Assembly: GCA_023460715.1 (NCBI GenBank)
Contig: JAEWPH010000167.1
Coordinates: 1 to 15,201 of the forward strand
Length of the DNA: 15,201 bases
Direction of reading: 5' to 3'
From: Pseudomonadota bacterium
GTDB lineage: Bacteria > Pseudomonadota > Gammaproteobacteria > Burkholderiales > Burkholderiaceae_C
Of this stretch, positions 5,441 to 13,021 are shown in pieces (within the stretch, counting starts at the first letter, position 1; every line of letters starts with the position of its first letter). Under the pieces are notes generated by a model. The model did not search any database. It was given only the letters and a program-made list of their open reading frames with translations, and was not told where the DNA came from. Made by a program: the position numbers and the translations under genes.

Positions 5441-7528
5441 ATGCCCACCCCCACCCCACCCCGGCCTACTTCTGACCTGGACGCCCAGTCTCAGGAGTCG
5501 CTGTTGCGGATCATTGCCGACTCGGTTCCCGTGCTGCTCGCCTATTACGAGCTGCCGTCCATGCGCTGCGTCTTCGCCAACGAAGGCTATGCCGCCTACA
5601 TCGGCCACTCCGTGGCCGACACCGTGGGCAGGACGGCGCGCGAGGCCATCGGCGAGCCAGCCTGGGACACGATCCAGCCCCATGTCGACCGCGTGCTGCG
5701 CGGCGAGTCGGTCAAGTACACGCGCGAGCAGACGCTGCCCAGCGGTGAGGTGCGCGTCATCGAAGTGAGCCTGACGCCGCACCTCGGGCTGGACGAGGGG
5801 CGGCCCGGCCAGCTGGGTGCCTTCGTCCTCATCAACGACATCACCCACCACTGGCTGGCCGAGCGGGCGGTACGCGAGAGCGAGGAGCGCATGCGCAAGT
5901 TCTCGCTGGCCACCGAGGAAGCCATCGTCTTCCACCGCCAGGGCCTGGTCGAGGACTTCAACGATGCGCTGACCCGCCTGCTGGGCTATTCGCTGGACGA
6001 CGCCCGCGGCCAGCCTACGCTGGGCTTTCTGAGTGACGAATACCGCGCCGCAGCCGAGGAATATGTTCGCGAAGGGCGCGAAGACCCTTACGAGGCCACC
6101 GTGCGCCACCGGGACGGCCGGCTGATCCCCGTGGAAATCGTCGGCAAGACCATGCCGGCCCAGGACGGCTCCTACCGCATCGCGGTGCTGCGCGATATCT
6201 CCGCGCGCAAACAGGCGCAGGAGCGCGTGGAATTCCTGGCGCTGCACGACTCCCTCACCCACCTGCCCAACCGGCGCCACCTGATGGACCGCATGGTGAT
6301 TGCGCTGGCCGCGGCGCAGCGCAAAAGGGCCCGTGCCGCCCTGTTGTTCGTCGACCTGGACCATTTCAAGACAGTGAACGACTCCCTTGGCCACGAGGCC
6401 GGTGATCTGCTGCTGTGCGAGGTGGCACGGCGGCTGACCCACAGTGTGCGCTCGTCGGACCTGCTGGCCCGCGTGGGCGGTGACCAGTTCGTGGTGGTGC
6501 TGCCCGACATCCACAACCGTAGCGATGCGGCCACGGTGGCCGACAAGCTGCTGCAGGACGTTCGCGCCGTCTTTCACGTGCAGGGCACGCCGCTGTCGCT
6601 GTCGCCCTCCATCGGCATCAGCATCTTTCCGGAAGACGGCTACGGCCCCGAAGAGCTGCTGCGCCGCGCCGATGCGGCCATGCACCTGGCCAAGGAGACC
6701 GGCCGCGGCAACCGCCAGTTCTACCTGCCCGGGATGGACGGCCGGGCCACCGACATCCTGCAGCAGGAACACCTGCTGCGCGATGCCATCGCCCAGGGCG
6801 CCTTCGTGCTGCACTACCAGCCGCAGGTGGACGTGGTGGATGGACGGCTGGTCGGCTTCGAGGCGCTGGTGCGCTGGAAGCATCCGGAGCGGGGCCTGGT
6901 AGGCCCCAACGAATTCATCGAGATCGCGGAAACCCGTGGCCTGATCACGCCCATCGGCCGCTGGGTGATGCATGCGGCCTGCCAGCAGATGAAGGCGTGG
7001 CACGACGAGGGGCTGCCCCGCGTACCGGTGGCCGTCAACCTGTCGGCGCTGGAGTTCCGCCAGCGCGACGTGGCCGGCGAGATCGCCGCCGTGCTGCAGC
7101 AGACCGGCCTGGCGCCGCGCTTTCTGGAGCTGGAAATCACGGAGTCGGTGCTCATGCACCACAACGACCAGGTCAACGCCACCCTGCGCGCCCTGCAGGC
7201 CCTGGGCGTGGGCGTGTCCATCGACGACTTCGGCACGGGGTATTCGTCGCTGGCCTATCTCAAGCGCTATCCCATCAACAAGATCAAGATCGACCGCTCC
7301 TTCGTCAAGGACACTCCGGACAGCGACGATGACGTGGCCATCGTCACGGCCATCATCCAGATGGCGCACAGCCTGCAGCTGCAGACGGTGGCCGAGGGCG
7401 TGGAAACCCCGGAACAGATGGCTTTGCTGCGCGGTCTGGGCTGCAACCTGGCCCAGGGCTTCGGCATCTCTCCGCCCATGGACGCCCGGCAGACCCGCGC
7501 CTGGCTCAAGACCCAGTCCGACAGCTGA
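5441..7528 (+). CDS. PAS-PAS-GGDEF-EAL protein, probable c-di-GMP phosphodiesterase with a GGDQF cyclase domain
   Basis: The 695-residue protein has no membrane segment or signal peptide. Two PAS-like sensor domains (about 20-130 and 145-255; SLDDARGQPT and the closing AVLRDISARKQA are typical) precede a GGDEF domain (about 265-425) and an EAL domain (about 440-685). The cyclase signature is GGDQF (346-350), with Gln for the second acidic residue, while the RxxD inhibitory site R337-D340 is intact, five residues before it. The EAL domain keeps EALVRW (E474), NLSALEF, ELEITES, IDDFGTGYSS (D595, D596), KIKIDRSF, TVAEGVET and AQGFG, so c-di-GMP hydrolysis is expected. The GGDEF part may be inactive, weak or a GTP- or c-di-GMP-sensing regulator. 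It lies 61 bp before amn on the same strand. Confidence 0.93.
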   Translation: MPTPTPPRPTSDLDAQSQESLLRIIADSVPVLLAYYELPSMRCVFANEGYAAYIGHSVADTVGRTAREAIGEPAWDTIQPHVDRVLRGESVKYTREQTLPSGEVRVIEVSLTPHLGLDEGRPGQLGAFVLINDITHHWLAERAVRESEERMRKFSLATEEAIVFHRQGLVEDFNDALTRLLGYSLDDARGQPTLGFLSDEYRAAAEEYVREGREDPYEATVRHRDGRLIPVEIVGKTMPAQDGSYRIAVLRDISARKQAQERVEFLALHDSLTHLPNRRHLMDRMVIALAAAQRKRARAALLFVDLDHFKTVNDSLGHEAGDLLLCEVARRLTHSVRSSDLLARVGGDQFVVVLPDIHNRSDAATVADKLLQDVRAVFHVQGTPLSLSPSIGISIFPEDGYGPEELLRRADAAMHLAKETGRGNRQFYLPGMDGRATDILQQEHLLRDAIAQGAFVLHYQPQVDVVDGRLVGFEALVRWKHPERGLVGPNEFIEIAETRGLITPIGRWVMHAACQQMKAWHDEGLPRVPVAVNLSALEFRQRDVAGEIAAVLQQTGLAPRFLELEITESVLMHHNDQVNATLRALQALGVGVSIDDFGTGYSSLAYLKRYPINKIKIDRSFVKDTPDSDDDVAIVTAIIQMAHSLQLQTVAEGVETPEQMALLRGLGCNLAQGFGISPPMDARQTRAWLKTQSDS

Positions 7529-7577
7529 GCAGGGGCAGGCGGGGGCTCGACCGGCCGCGGCCCGCCGCCGGGGCGGC

Positions 7578-7583
7578 GACAAT
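7578..7583 (+). promoter_or_regulatory. Candidate -10 element immediately before amn
   Basis: GACAAT ends 6 nt before the amn ATG (7590). With no evident Shine-Dalgarno before that ATG, the spacing fits a leaderless transcript. No good -35 is visible, and read-through from the upstream gene is equally possible. Confidence 0.3.
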
Positions 7584-7589
7584 AGCGCC

Positions 7590-9071
7590 ATGGCCCAGAT
7601 TCCCGACTTCACGGAGCCGACGCTCCACACCGACCCCGCCGACGCACTGGCCCAGGTGCAGCGCATCTACCAGCAGCAGATCGGGCATCTGCGCGATGCC
7701 ATGCAACGCTTCGTGGCAGGTGAGACGCCCTCCGGGCATGTGCGGGCGTTCTACCCCTTCGTGCGGGTACAGACCACCACCGTAGCCCGCGCAGCCACGC
7801 AGCTGGCCTACGGCTTCGTGGAAGGCCCGGGGCGCTACGAGACGACCCTCACCCGGCCCGACCTGTTCGCCCGCTACTACCTGGAGCAGCTGCGCCTGCT
7901 GCGCGCCAGCCACAACGTGGAGCTGGAGGTGGGCGTGAGCAGTCAGCCCATCCCGATCCACTTCTCGTTTGCCGAGCACGACCACATCGAGGGCACGCTG
8001 AGTGCCGAGCGACGCATGCTGATGCGCGACGTGTTCGACCTGCCCGACCTGGCGGCCATGGACGACGGCATCGCCAACGGCACGTGGGAACCTCGCGCAG
8101 GCGAAGCGCATCCGCTGTCGCTCTTCACCGCGCCGCGCGTCGACTACTCGCTGCACCGCCTACGCCACTACACCGGCACGGCGCCGGAGTGGTTCCAGAA
8201 CTTCGTGCTGTTCACCAACTACCAGTTCTACATCGACGAGTTCGTGCGCCTGGGCCATGCGGAAATGGCCAAGGAGGACAGCGAGTACATCGCCTTCATC
8301 GAGCCCGGCAATGTCGTCACACGCCGCAAGGGCCTGCCGGCCGAGCCGGCCGACGATCTGGGCGTGGCGCCGCCCCGCCTGCCGCAGATGCCGGCCTACC
8401 ATCTGGTGCGCGCCGACCGCAGCGGCATCACCATGGTGAACATCGGCGTAGGCCCGTCCAACGCCAAGACCATCACCGACCACATCGCGGTGCTGCGCCC
8501 GCACGCCTGGATGATGCTGGGCCACTGCGCAGGCCTGCGCAACAGCCAGCAGCTGGGCGACTACGTGCTGGCCCACGCCTATGTGCGCGAAGATCACGTG
8601 CTGGACGAAGAACTGCCGCTGTGGGTACCCATCCCGGCACTGGCCGAGATCCAGATGGCGCTGCAGCAGGCCGTGGCCGACGTGAGCCAGGTGCCCGAGG
8701 ACCAGCTCAAGCGCATCATGCGCACGGGCACCGTGGCCAGTACCGACAACCGCAACTGGGAGCTGCTGCCCGACAACATGCCCCAGTTGCGCTTCAGCCA
8801 GAGCCGCGCCGTGGCCCTCGACATGGAAAGCGCCACCATCGCGGCCAACGGCTTCCGATTCCGCGTGCCCTACGGCACCCTGCTGTGCGTGAGCGACAAG
8901 CCTCTGCACGGAGAGATCAAGCTGCCCGGCATGGCCAACCACTTCTACCGCGAGCGGGTCGACCAGCATCTTCGTATCGGCATGCGCGCGGTGGACATCC
9001 TGAGGGCGGGCGGGGTGAGCCGTCTGCACAGCCGCAAGCTGCGCAGCTTTGCCGAAGTCGCCTTCCAGTGA
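7590..9071 (+). CDS. amn: AMP nucleosidase
   Basis: The 493-residue cytoplasmic enzyme cleaves AMP to adenine and ribose 5-phosphate, linking adenylate level to purine salvage. The N-terminal AMP-nucleosidase domain includes FYPFVRVQ; the C-terminal half has the nucleoside-phosphorylase fold with VNIGVGPSNAKTITDH, GHCAGLRNSQQLGDY and ALDMESATIAANGFRFRVPYG. SDKPLHGEIKLPG contains the expected catalytic Asp (D436). Length agrees with E. coli Amn (about 484). The start at 7590 is chosen because the conserved N-terminus begins there; the open frame extends upstream, but only as out-of-frame overlap with the preceding gene. Its flanks are two c-di-GMP enzyme genes, so the three may share transcripts, though a functional link is only inferred. 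Confidence 0.96.
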   Translation: MAQIPDFTEPTLHTDPADALAQVQRIYQQQIGHLRDAMQRFVAGETPSGHVRAFYPFVRVQTTTVARAATQLAYGFVEGPGRYETTLTRPDLFARYYLEQLRLLRASHNVELEVGVSSQPIPIHFSFAEHDHIEGTLSAERRMLMRDVFDLPDLAAMDDGIANGTWEPRAGEAHPLSLFTAPRVDYSLHRLRHYTGTAPEWFQNFVLFTNYQFYIDEFVRLGHAEMAKEDSEYIAFIEPGNVVTRRKGLPAEPADDLGVAPPRLPQMPAYHLVRADRSGITMVNIGVGPSNAKTITDHIAVLRPHAWMMLGHCAGLRNSQQLGDYVLAHAYVREDHVLDEELPLWVPIPALAEIQMALQQAVADVSQVPEDQLKRIMRTGTVASTDNRNWELLPDNMPQLRFSQSRAVALDMESATIAANGFRFRVPYGTLLCVSDKPLHGEIKLPGMANHFYRERVDQHLRIGMRAVDILRAGGVSRLHSRKLRSFAEVAFQ

Positions 9072-9081
9072 ACGGCTGAAA

Positions 9082-9094
9082 GCGAGCGGCTCGC
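9082..9094 (+). other. Small hairpin between amn and the diguanylate cyclase gene
   Basis: GCGAG-CGG-CTCGC is a perfect 5-bp stem with a 3-nt loop in the 29-bp gap between the amn stop and the next ATG. There is no T-run. It overlaps the place where a Shine-Dalgarno for the downstream gene would be, and no clear Shine-Dalgarno is seen there. Confidence 0.3.
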
Positions 9095-9100
9095 CCGGCC

Positions 9101-10276
9101 ATGCCCCTGGATTTCGTCACGCTGCTGGCGATCACGGCGATCAACCTGTGCATGCTGGCAGCCGTGCTGCCGCTGATCATGGGCGCCGGCGTCAGCCGCG
9201 CCGCCCGCAGCGTGCAGGCCAGCATCCTGCTGCAGGCACTGGGCTGGGTCGCTCTGATCGTATCGACCCGCGTGCGCGGCACCATCTGGGACCAGATGCT
9301 GTCCACCGCGTCCATGGCCGCCATCGCGGGGGCCCAATGGACACTCTTCATCGCGCTGCGCGACTGGCTCGGTCCCCGCCCGGGTGCCCGCTGGGTGCCC
9401 GTGCTGGCCATCGCCATTCCGCTGGGCTACACGCTCGGGTTTGGGCACTACACCTTTCGCGTCGGCTGGTCCAACTTCCTGCTTGCGGCTTTGGTGCTGC
9501 TCGTGGCCCGTGCGACGCTCGCGCCCCAACGTCCGGCGCAGGGCCGATGGCGCATGCTGCTGTGCGCCTGCCTGCTGCTCATGGCCGGTTTCACCGCAGC
9601 GCGGGGGGCGCTGGGGGCGTTCACCAGCGCCTATCCCAGCTTCAGCACGCCCCATCCTGTCAATGTGGGCTCCGCCATCGCAGCGAACGTCACCGCGGTC
9701 CTGGGCATCGTGGCCCTCATGGTGGCCTGGCGCACCGAGGCCGAGGACCGGCTGCGCGCCCTGGCCACGACCGATGCACTGACAGGCATCGCCAACCGGC
9801 GCGGCTTCGACCTCCATGCGCAAACGCTGCTCGCCGAGGCGCTGGAGGCCCGTGACTCCGTGACTGCGGTGATGTTCGACCTGGACCACTTCAAACGCAT
9901 CAACGACACGTACGGCCACGATGTGGGCGACCGCGCCCTGAAGTTGTTCGCACGCCTGCTGAGCGAGGCTCTGCCCTCAGGCGCCTTGGCGGGACGCATG
10001 GGCGGCGAGGAGTTCGTCGCGCTGCTGAAGCACCGCTCGGACACGCCCGCTGCGCAGCAGCTGGACAGGCGCCTGCGGGCCCGGCTTGCCGCAGAAACCG
10101 GCCCGCATCTGGGCTTCTCGCTGGACTACAGCGCGGGCGCGGCCACGGTCTCGCCTCACCGCATGCCCGCACCGGTTCACCTGCGCATCGACCTGACGGC
10201 GCGCGCAGATGCCGCGCTGTACCAGGCCAAGGAACGGGGCCGCGGTCTGCTCATGGAAGCCGGTGTACCGGCCTGA
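9101..10276 (+). CDS. Membrane-bound diguanylate cyclase (GGDEF domain)
   Basis: The 391-residue protein has about seven hydrophobic segments in residues 5-208 and then a GGDEF domain with TTDALTGIANRRGF, FDLDHFKRINDTYGHDVGD and the active signature GGEEF (301-305). It should condense two GTP into c-di-GMP at the inner membrane. The position of the RxxD inhibitory I-site, five residues before GGEEF, reads LPSG, so product feedback through that site is probably absent. The C-terminal ADAALYQAKERGRG is the usual family end. The N-terminal membrane part is not one I can assign to a named sensor family. The gene begins 29 bp after amn, without a clear Shine-Dalgarno, and is probably cotranscribed with it. 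Confidence 0.93.
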   Translation: MPLDFVTLLAITAINLCMLAAVLPLIMGAGVSRAARSVQASILLQALGWVALIVSTRVRGTIWDQMLSTASMAAIAGAQWTLFIALRDWLGPRPGARWVPVLAIAIPLGYTLGFGHYTFRVGWSNFLLAALVLLVARATLAPQRPAQGRWRMLLCACLLLMAGFTAARGALGAFTSAYPSFSTPHPVNVGSAIAANVTAVLGIVALMVAWRTEAEDRLRALATTDALTGIANRRGFDLHAQTLLAEALEARDSVTAVMFDLDHFKRINDTYGHDVGDRALKLFARLLSEALPSGALAGRMGGEEFVALLKHRSDTPAAQQLDRRLRARLAAETGPHLGFSLDYSAGAATVSPHRMPAPVHLRIDLTARADAALYQAKERGRGLLMEAGVPA

Positions 10277-10403
10277 CATAGGAATGCAGGGCTGGCACGC
10301 TTCCCGCACTGCCTGCTGCGAGCGGACCCCAGGTCGAGAGTAAAAGCCTGGCAATGCAAGCAGGCAAGCGACTGACGGCCTCATGGCACTGGCCGCGCAG
10401 AAA
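10277..10403. other. Intergenic region between the cyclase gene and the tRNA-fMet terminator
   Basis: I see no gene here. CCAGG and CCTGG (about 10329-10352) could form a weak hairpin after the cyclase gene, but no T-run follows. Convergent transcription from the cyclase (+) and tRNA (-) genes meets in this stretch. Confidence 0.4.
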
Positions 10404-10435
10404 GCAAAAAGGGTCACGACAGTGTCGTAACCCTT
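10404..10435 (-). terminator. Rho-independent terminator of the tRNA-fMet gene
   Basis: On the minus strand, AAGGGT (10435-10430), a single A/C mismatch position and ACGAC pair with their complements to give a stem of 6 plus 5 bp around a 3-nt loop, directly followed by TTTTT (10410-10406). It lies 14 bp past the 3' end of the tRNA gene. The plus strand has no T-run, so it serves the tRNA. Confidence 0.88.
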
Positions 10436-10449
10436 GATTGCTGGGACTT

Positions 10450-10526
<77 letters not shown>

Positions 10527-10589
10527 GTAATTGGTTTCTAACGCGCTTCCCTAACCATCAGGAAGCCGCCGGCATTGCCGAAGCACACG

Positions 10590-10595
10590 AGTATA
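10590..10595 (-). promoter_or_regulatory. Candidate -10 element for the tRNA-fMet gene
   Basis: TATACT on the minus strand matches the sigma-70 -10 consensus at five of six bases, about 63 bp before the tRNA 5' end. The downstream discriminator is mixed rather than the GC-rich stretch usual at stable RNA promoters. No clear -35 lies 16-18 bp upstream. The presumed 5' leader contains GCTTCC/GGAAGC (10545-10566), a small hairpin that RNase P processing would remove. Confidence 0.5.
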
Positions 10596-10797
10596 TCCCT
10601 GAAAGCGCTGACGCCATGTGAAGGCGCACAATTTGACCGGAAGGCAATGTGGCAGGCTACCGTGCAGACGCTACAGTGAAGCGCCCGGCAGTGCGCCGCA
10701 TCGCACCGGCCCAGAACCTGCGTGGCCTGTGCTGCAAGCCTGGCGCAGGCGCGCCAAGACGGATTGAAGCGGGCAACCGCATTACAGAGTGAAGACC
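10596..10797. other. Divergent intergenic region upstream of the SnoaL-like gene
   Basis: No gene is supported here. It should hold the rest of the tRNA promoter and the promoter of the plus-strand gene starting at 10798, but I cannot point to a convincing -35/-10 pair for the latter. Confidence 0.35.
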
Positions 10798-11190
10798 ATG
10801 ACCACCAACCTGGACATCATCCGAGCGACCTATGAAGGTTCGCCGGAAGAGAACGGCCGCCATCTGCTCGCAGCACTGGCGCCCGATGCCCGGTGGACAG
10901 AGGCGGCGGGCTTTCCCTACGCCGGCACCTACGTCGGCGCCGAACAGATCCTTGCGGGCGTCTTCCAGCGGATAGGCGCCGAATGGGAAGGCTTCAGCGC
11001 CAAGGTTCACACCTACCTGGCCGATGGTGACCGAGTGGCTGCGTTTGGCATCTATTCAGGCACCTACCGCAAAACCGGCAAGGCCATGACGGCGAGCTTC
11101 TCGCATCTCTACCGGCTCAAGGACAGCAAGATCTTGAGCATGGAACAGTGTGTGGACAGCCACCCGGTACAGCAGGCACTGCTGCCCTGA
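10798..11190 (+). CDS. NTF2/SnoaL-like family protein of unknown function
   Basis: The 130-residue protein has the layout of a SnoaL/ketosteroid-isomerase-like alpha+beta barrel: an N-terminal helix (LDIIRATYEG), ALAPDARWTEAAGFPYAGTYVGAEQILAGVFQRI, then strand-rich VHTYLADGDRVAAFGIYSGTYRKTGKAMTASFSHLYRLKDSKILSMEQCVDSHPVQQAL. Such proteins are cytoplasmic and include isomerases, cyclases and ligand binders, and nothing visible fixes the substrate. The ATG at 10798 is preferred; an in-frame GTG at 10789 would add three residues, and neither has a strong Shine-Dalgarno. The next gene follows after 21 bp, so the two probably form an operon. Confidence 0.82.
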   Translation: MTTNLDIIRATYEGSPEENGRHLLAALAPDARWTEAAGFPYAGTYVGAEQILAGVFQRIGAEWEGFSAKVHTYLADGDRVAAFGIYSGTYRKTGKAMTASFSHLYRLKDSKILSMEQCVDSHPVQQALLP

Positions 11191-11211
11191 CCGGAACCGC
11201 CCCGGCCCCCC

Positions 11212-11472
11212 GTGAGCGACGCTCTTCTTGATCTGCACCGCATCCTGGCATGGATGCGGGCCGGCCAGTGGAACGCCGCGCACGACCAGGTACAGCAGCA
11301 CGACAGCCTGCTCGCCGCCTGGCTGCATGGCCTTCTGCATCTACAGGAGGGCGATCTGGAAGACGCCGAGAACTGGTACGAACGCGCGGGTCAGCGCTTC
11401 CGGCAACGCGGTACGTTGGCAGAAGAGTTGGCACGCTTTGAGGCTGCCATCGACGCGCAGTGCGGCAGGTGA
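11212..11472 (+). CDS. Small hypothetical protein, tetratricopeptide-like
   Basis: The 86-residue protein begins with GTG. Its composition is helical, with a TPR-like pair of helices: LLAAWLHGLLHLQEGDLEDAENWYERAGQRFRQRG (about residues 34-69), where GDLEDAENWYERA resembles a TPR second helix. No signal peptide or membrane segment is seen. It starts 21 bp after the SnoaL-like gene on the same strand. The function is unknown; a protein-protein interaction or scaffold role is only inferred. Regular codon use and a plausible fold support a real gene, but the start has only a weak, distant GGAA as ribosome binding site. Confidence 0.7.
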   Translation: MSDALLDLHRILAWMRAGQWNAAHDQVQQHDSLLAAWLHGLLHLQEGDLEDAENWYERAGQRFRQRGTLAEELARFEAAIDAQCGR

Positions 11473-11479
11473 ACGCCTC

Positions 11480-11494
11480 GGGCCTGACAGGCCC
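11480..11494 (+). terminator. Possible weak terminator hairpin after the 86-residue ORF
   Basis: GGGCCT-GAC-AGGCCC is a perfect 6-bp stem with a 3-nt loop, 7 bp after the stop codon at 11470-11472. No T-run follows, so termination would be inefficient or Rho-assisted. The call rests on position and symmetry alone. Confidence 0.3.
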
Positions 11495-11564
11495 CAGGCT
11501 CTCTACGGCGGGGCCGTGGGCTTGCCCGCCGGGTTCCTCCTGCACATCGCAGCGACAATGCGGC

Positions 11565-11681
11565 ATGGAACAAGAGACCCCTTCCGGTTCGCCCATCAGC
11601 GATCTCCGGCCTTCAGGCAAAGCCCCGGGCTCCACGCGATGCCGTCACAACGAACAGAGAGACGCCGAAAGGAACCGCTGA
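11565..11681 (+). CDS. Possible 38-codon leader ORF coupled to the M16 peptidase
   Basis: An ATG at 11565 opens a 38-residue frame whose TGA (11679-11681) shares its A with the ATG of the M16 peptidase gene (TGATG). A -10-like GACAAT (11554-11559) ends 5 nt before this ATG, an arrangement also seen before amn. The peptide is polar and rich in Arg, Ser, Pro and Glu, and I recognise no family. It may be a translated leader giving translational coupling, or a chance frame; the second option is at least as likely. Confidence 0.25.
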   Translation: MEQETPSGSPISDLRPSGKAPGSTRCRHNEQRDAERNR

Positions 11682-12982
11682 TGGCCAATCTCCCTCCTCC
11701 GGTCCTCCGTACGCTGCCGAATGGAGTTCGACTCCTGGCGCTCCCCATGCCCCATGTGCAGAGTGCGAGCGTGGGTGTTTTCCTGCGCGTGGGCTCCCGC
11801 GACGAGACGCCAGCCACCAATGGCATCAGCCATGTCCTGGAACATATGGCCTTCAAAGGCACGGCCACGCGCTCCGTGCAGGACATCAACCTCGATGCAG
11901 AGCGGCTGGGTGCCGATGTCAACGCCTACACCGGCAAGGACAGCACCGGCTACTTCATGACCGGCCTCGGACAGCACGCGCAACGGCTGCTCGGCATGAC
12001 GGCCGACATCGTCCTCCACAGCACCTTCCCCGACATCGAGCTGCAACGCGAACGGGAAGTGATCCGACAGGAGGCCATCGAATACGACGAAGACCCTGAA
12101 GACAGCTCCAATGACCTGCTCGACCGCGCCCTCTGGGGCGACGCCTCCATGGGCATGCCGGTGATAGGCACCGTGCAGAACATCGAAAGGTTCACCCGCG
12201 ATGATCTCGTTCGCCATGTGCAGCAGCACTATGTGGCGGAAAAGACCGTTGTTGCCGCCGCAGGCCAGTTCGACATCGACGCCTGGATGGCACATGCCGA
12301 AGCCCTCTTTGCATCCATGCCGGCAACGGCCGATTGCGCAGGCTCGCAGCCACCGGAGGCCTGCGCGTATGTCGGGCAAGCGGTCGCCCGGCGCTTCACA
12401 CAGGTGTCCCAGGTCTTCCTGAACATCGCCTATCCGCTACCGCCCGCAGGTCCGGACACATCACCCCAGCGGTGGCGCCTGGCGGCCGCGCTCGCAGCCA
12501 ACCTGTTCGGCGGCGGGATGTCGGCCCCCCTGGTGGACACGGTGCGCGAACGGCTCGGCCTGGCGTACACCGCCGACGCCACCATCGACAGCGGAGACGC
12601 CTGGATCAACTTCGTGGTCCACGCCGTTACCACCCCCGACAAGGTCGAAGCGCTGGTACGTGCCACCGGTGAACTGCTGCACGCCCAGGCCGCCGCCATG
12701 GACCCGGTTCATCTGGAACGAGCGAAGAACCAGTTGACCGTCGCCCGCGTACGGGCGAGTGAACGCCCCTTCGCCACGATGGAAAGAGCTGTCGAGGACC
12801 TCTTCGCCCATGGCGCCGTGACGCCCTTGGCCGAGACGATCGCGTTGATCGACGGCATTCGATCGGAGGAGGTACGGGAGGTTTTCGTGCAGATGCTGGC
12901 GCATCCTCCGGCACTGTCGATCACAGGAAAGGGCGTCAGCGCGAAGTCCGCGAAGCAGTTGGCGGCGGCACTGGCACCCTGA
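11681..12982 (+). CDS. M16 family zinc metallopeptidase (pitrilysin / mitochondrial processing peptidase-like)
   Basis: The 433-residue protein has the inverted zinc motif HVLEH (H51, E54, H55) in GISHVLEHMAFKGT and the distal acidic segment REVIRQEAIEYDEDPED about 76 residues later, which supplies the third ligand. The C-terminal half has FGGGMSAPLVDTVRERLGLAYTADA, including the Arg/Tyr pair typical of this family. It should be an active single-subunit peptidase, probably homodimeric. No signal peptide is seen, so it is likely cytoplasmic, unlike the tandem periplasmic M16 pairs of many proteobacteria. Its substrate is unknown. The start at 11681 has AAAGGAA (11668-11674) at good spacing; an in-frame ATG at 11639 would add 14 residues but lies before the conserved region. 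Confidence 0.92.
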   Translation: MANLPPPVLRTLPNGVRLLALPMPHVQSASVGVFLRVGSRDETPATNGISHVLEHMAFKGTATRSVQDINLDAERLGADVNAYTGKDSTGYFMTGLGQHAQRLLGMTADIVLHSTFPDIELQREREVIRQEAIEYDEDPEDSSNDLLDRALWGDASMGMPVIGTVQNIERFTRDDLVRHVQQHYVAEKTVVAAAGQFDIDAWMAHAEALFASMPATADCAGSQPPEACAYVGQAVARRFTQVSQVFLNIAYPLPPAGPDTSPQRWRLAAALAANLFGGGMSAPLVDTVRERLGLAYTADATIDSGDAWINFVVHAVTTPDKVEALVRATGELLHAQAAAMDPVHLERAKNQLTVARVRASERPFATMERAVEDLFAHGAVTPLAETIALIDGIRSEEVREVFVQMLAHPPALSITGKGVSAKSAKQLAAALAP

Positions 12983-12997
12983 ACCCGAGAAACAAAG

Positions 12998-13021
12998 AAA
13001 AAAGCCGTTGAACAATCAACG
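12998..13021. terminator. Terminator hairpin after the M16 gene, possibly bidirectional
   Basis: CGTTGA-ACAA-TCAACG (13006-13021) is a perfect 6-bp stem. On the minus strand it is followed after two bases by TTTTTT (13003-12998), and on the plus strand by TTTCTC. It lies 23 bp after the M16 stop codon. It is a near-copy of the tRNA-Ser terminator 252 bp to the right, so it may derive from that element. Confidence 0.65.

Noticed and set aside
5324..7666. 780-codon minus-strand open frame
   Set aside because: It is antisense to the PAS-GGDEF-EAL gene. Its composition (many Gly, Gln, His, Val, Ala) is that of a high-GC shadow frame, with no recognisable domain.
8160..9029. 289-codon minus-strand open frame
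   Set aside because: Antisense to amn, whose conserved motifs cover the same bases.
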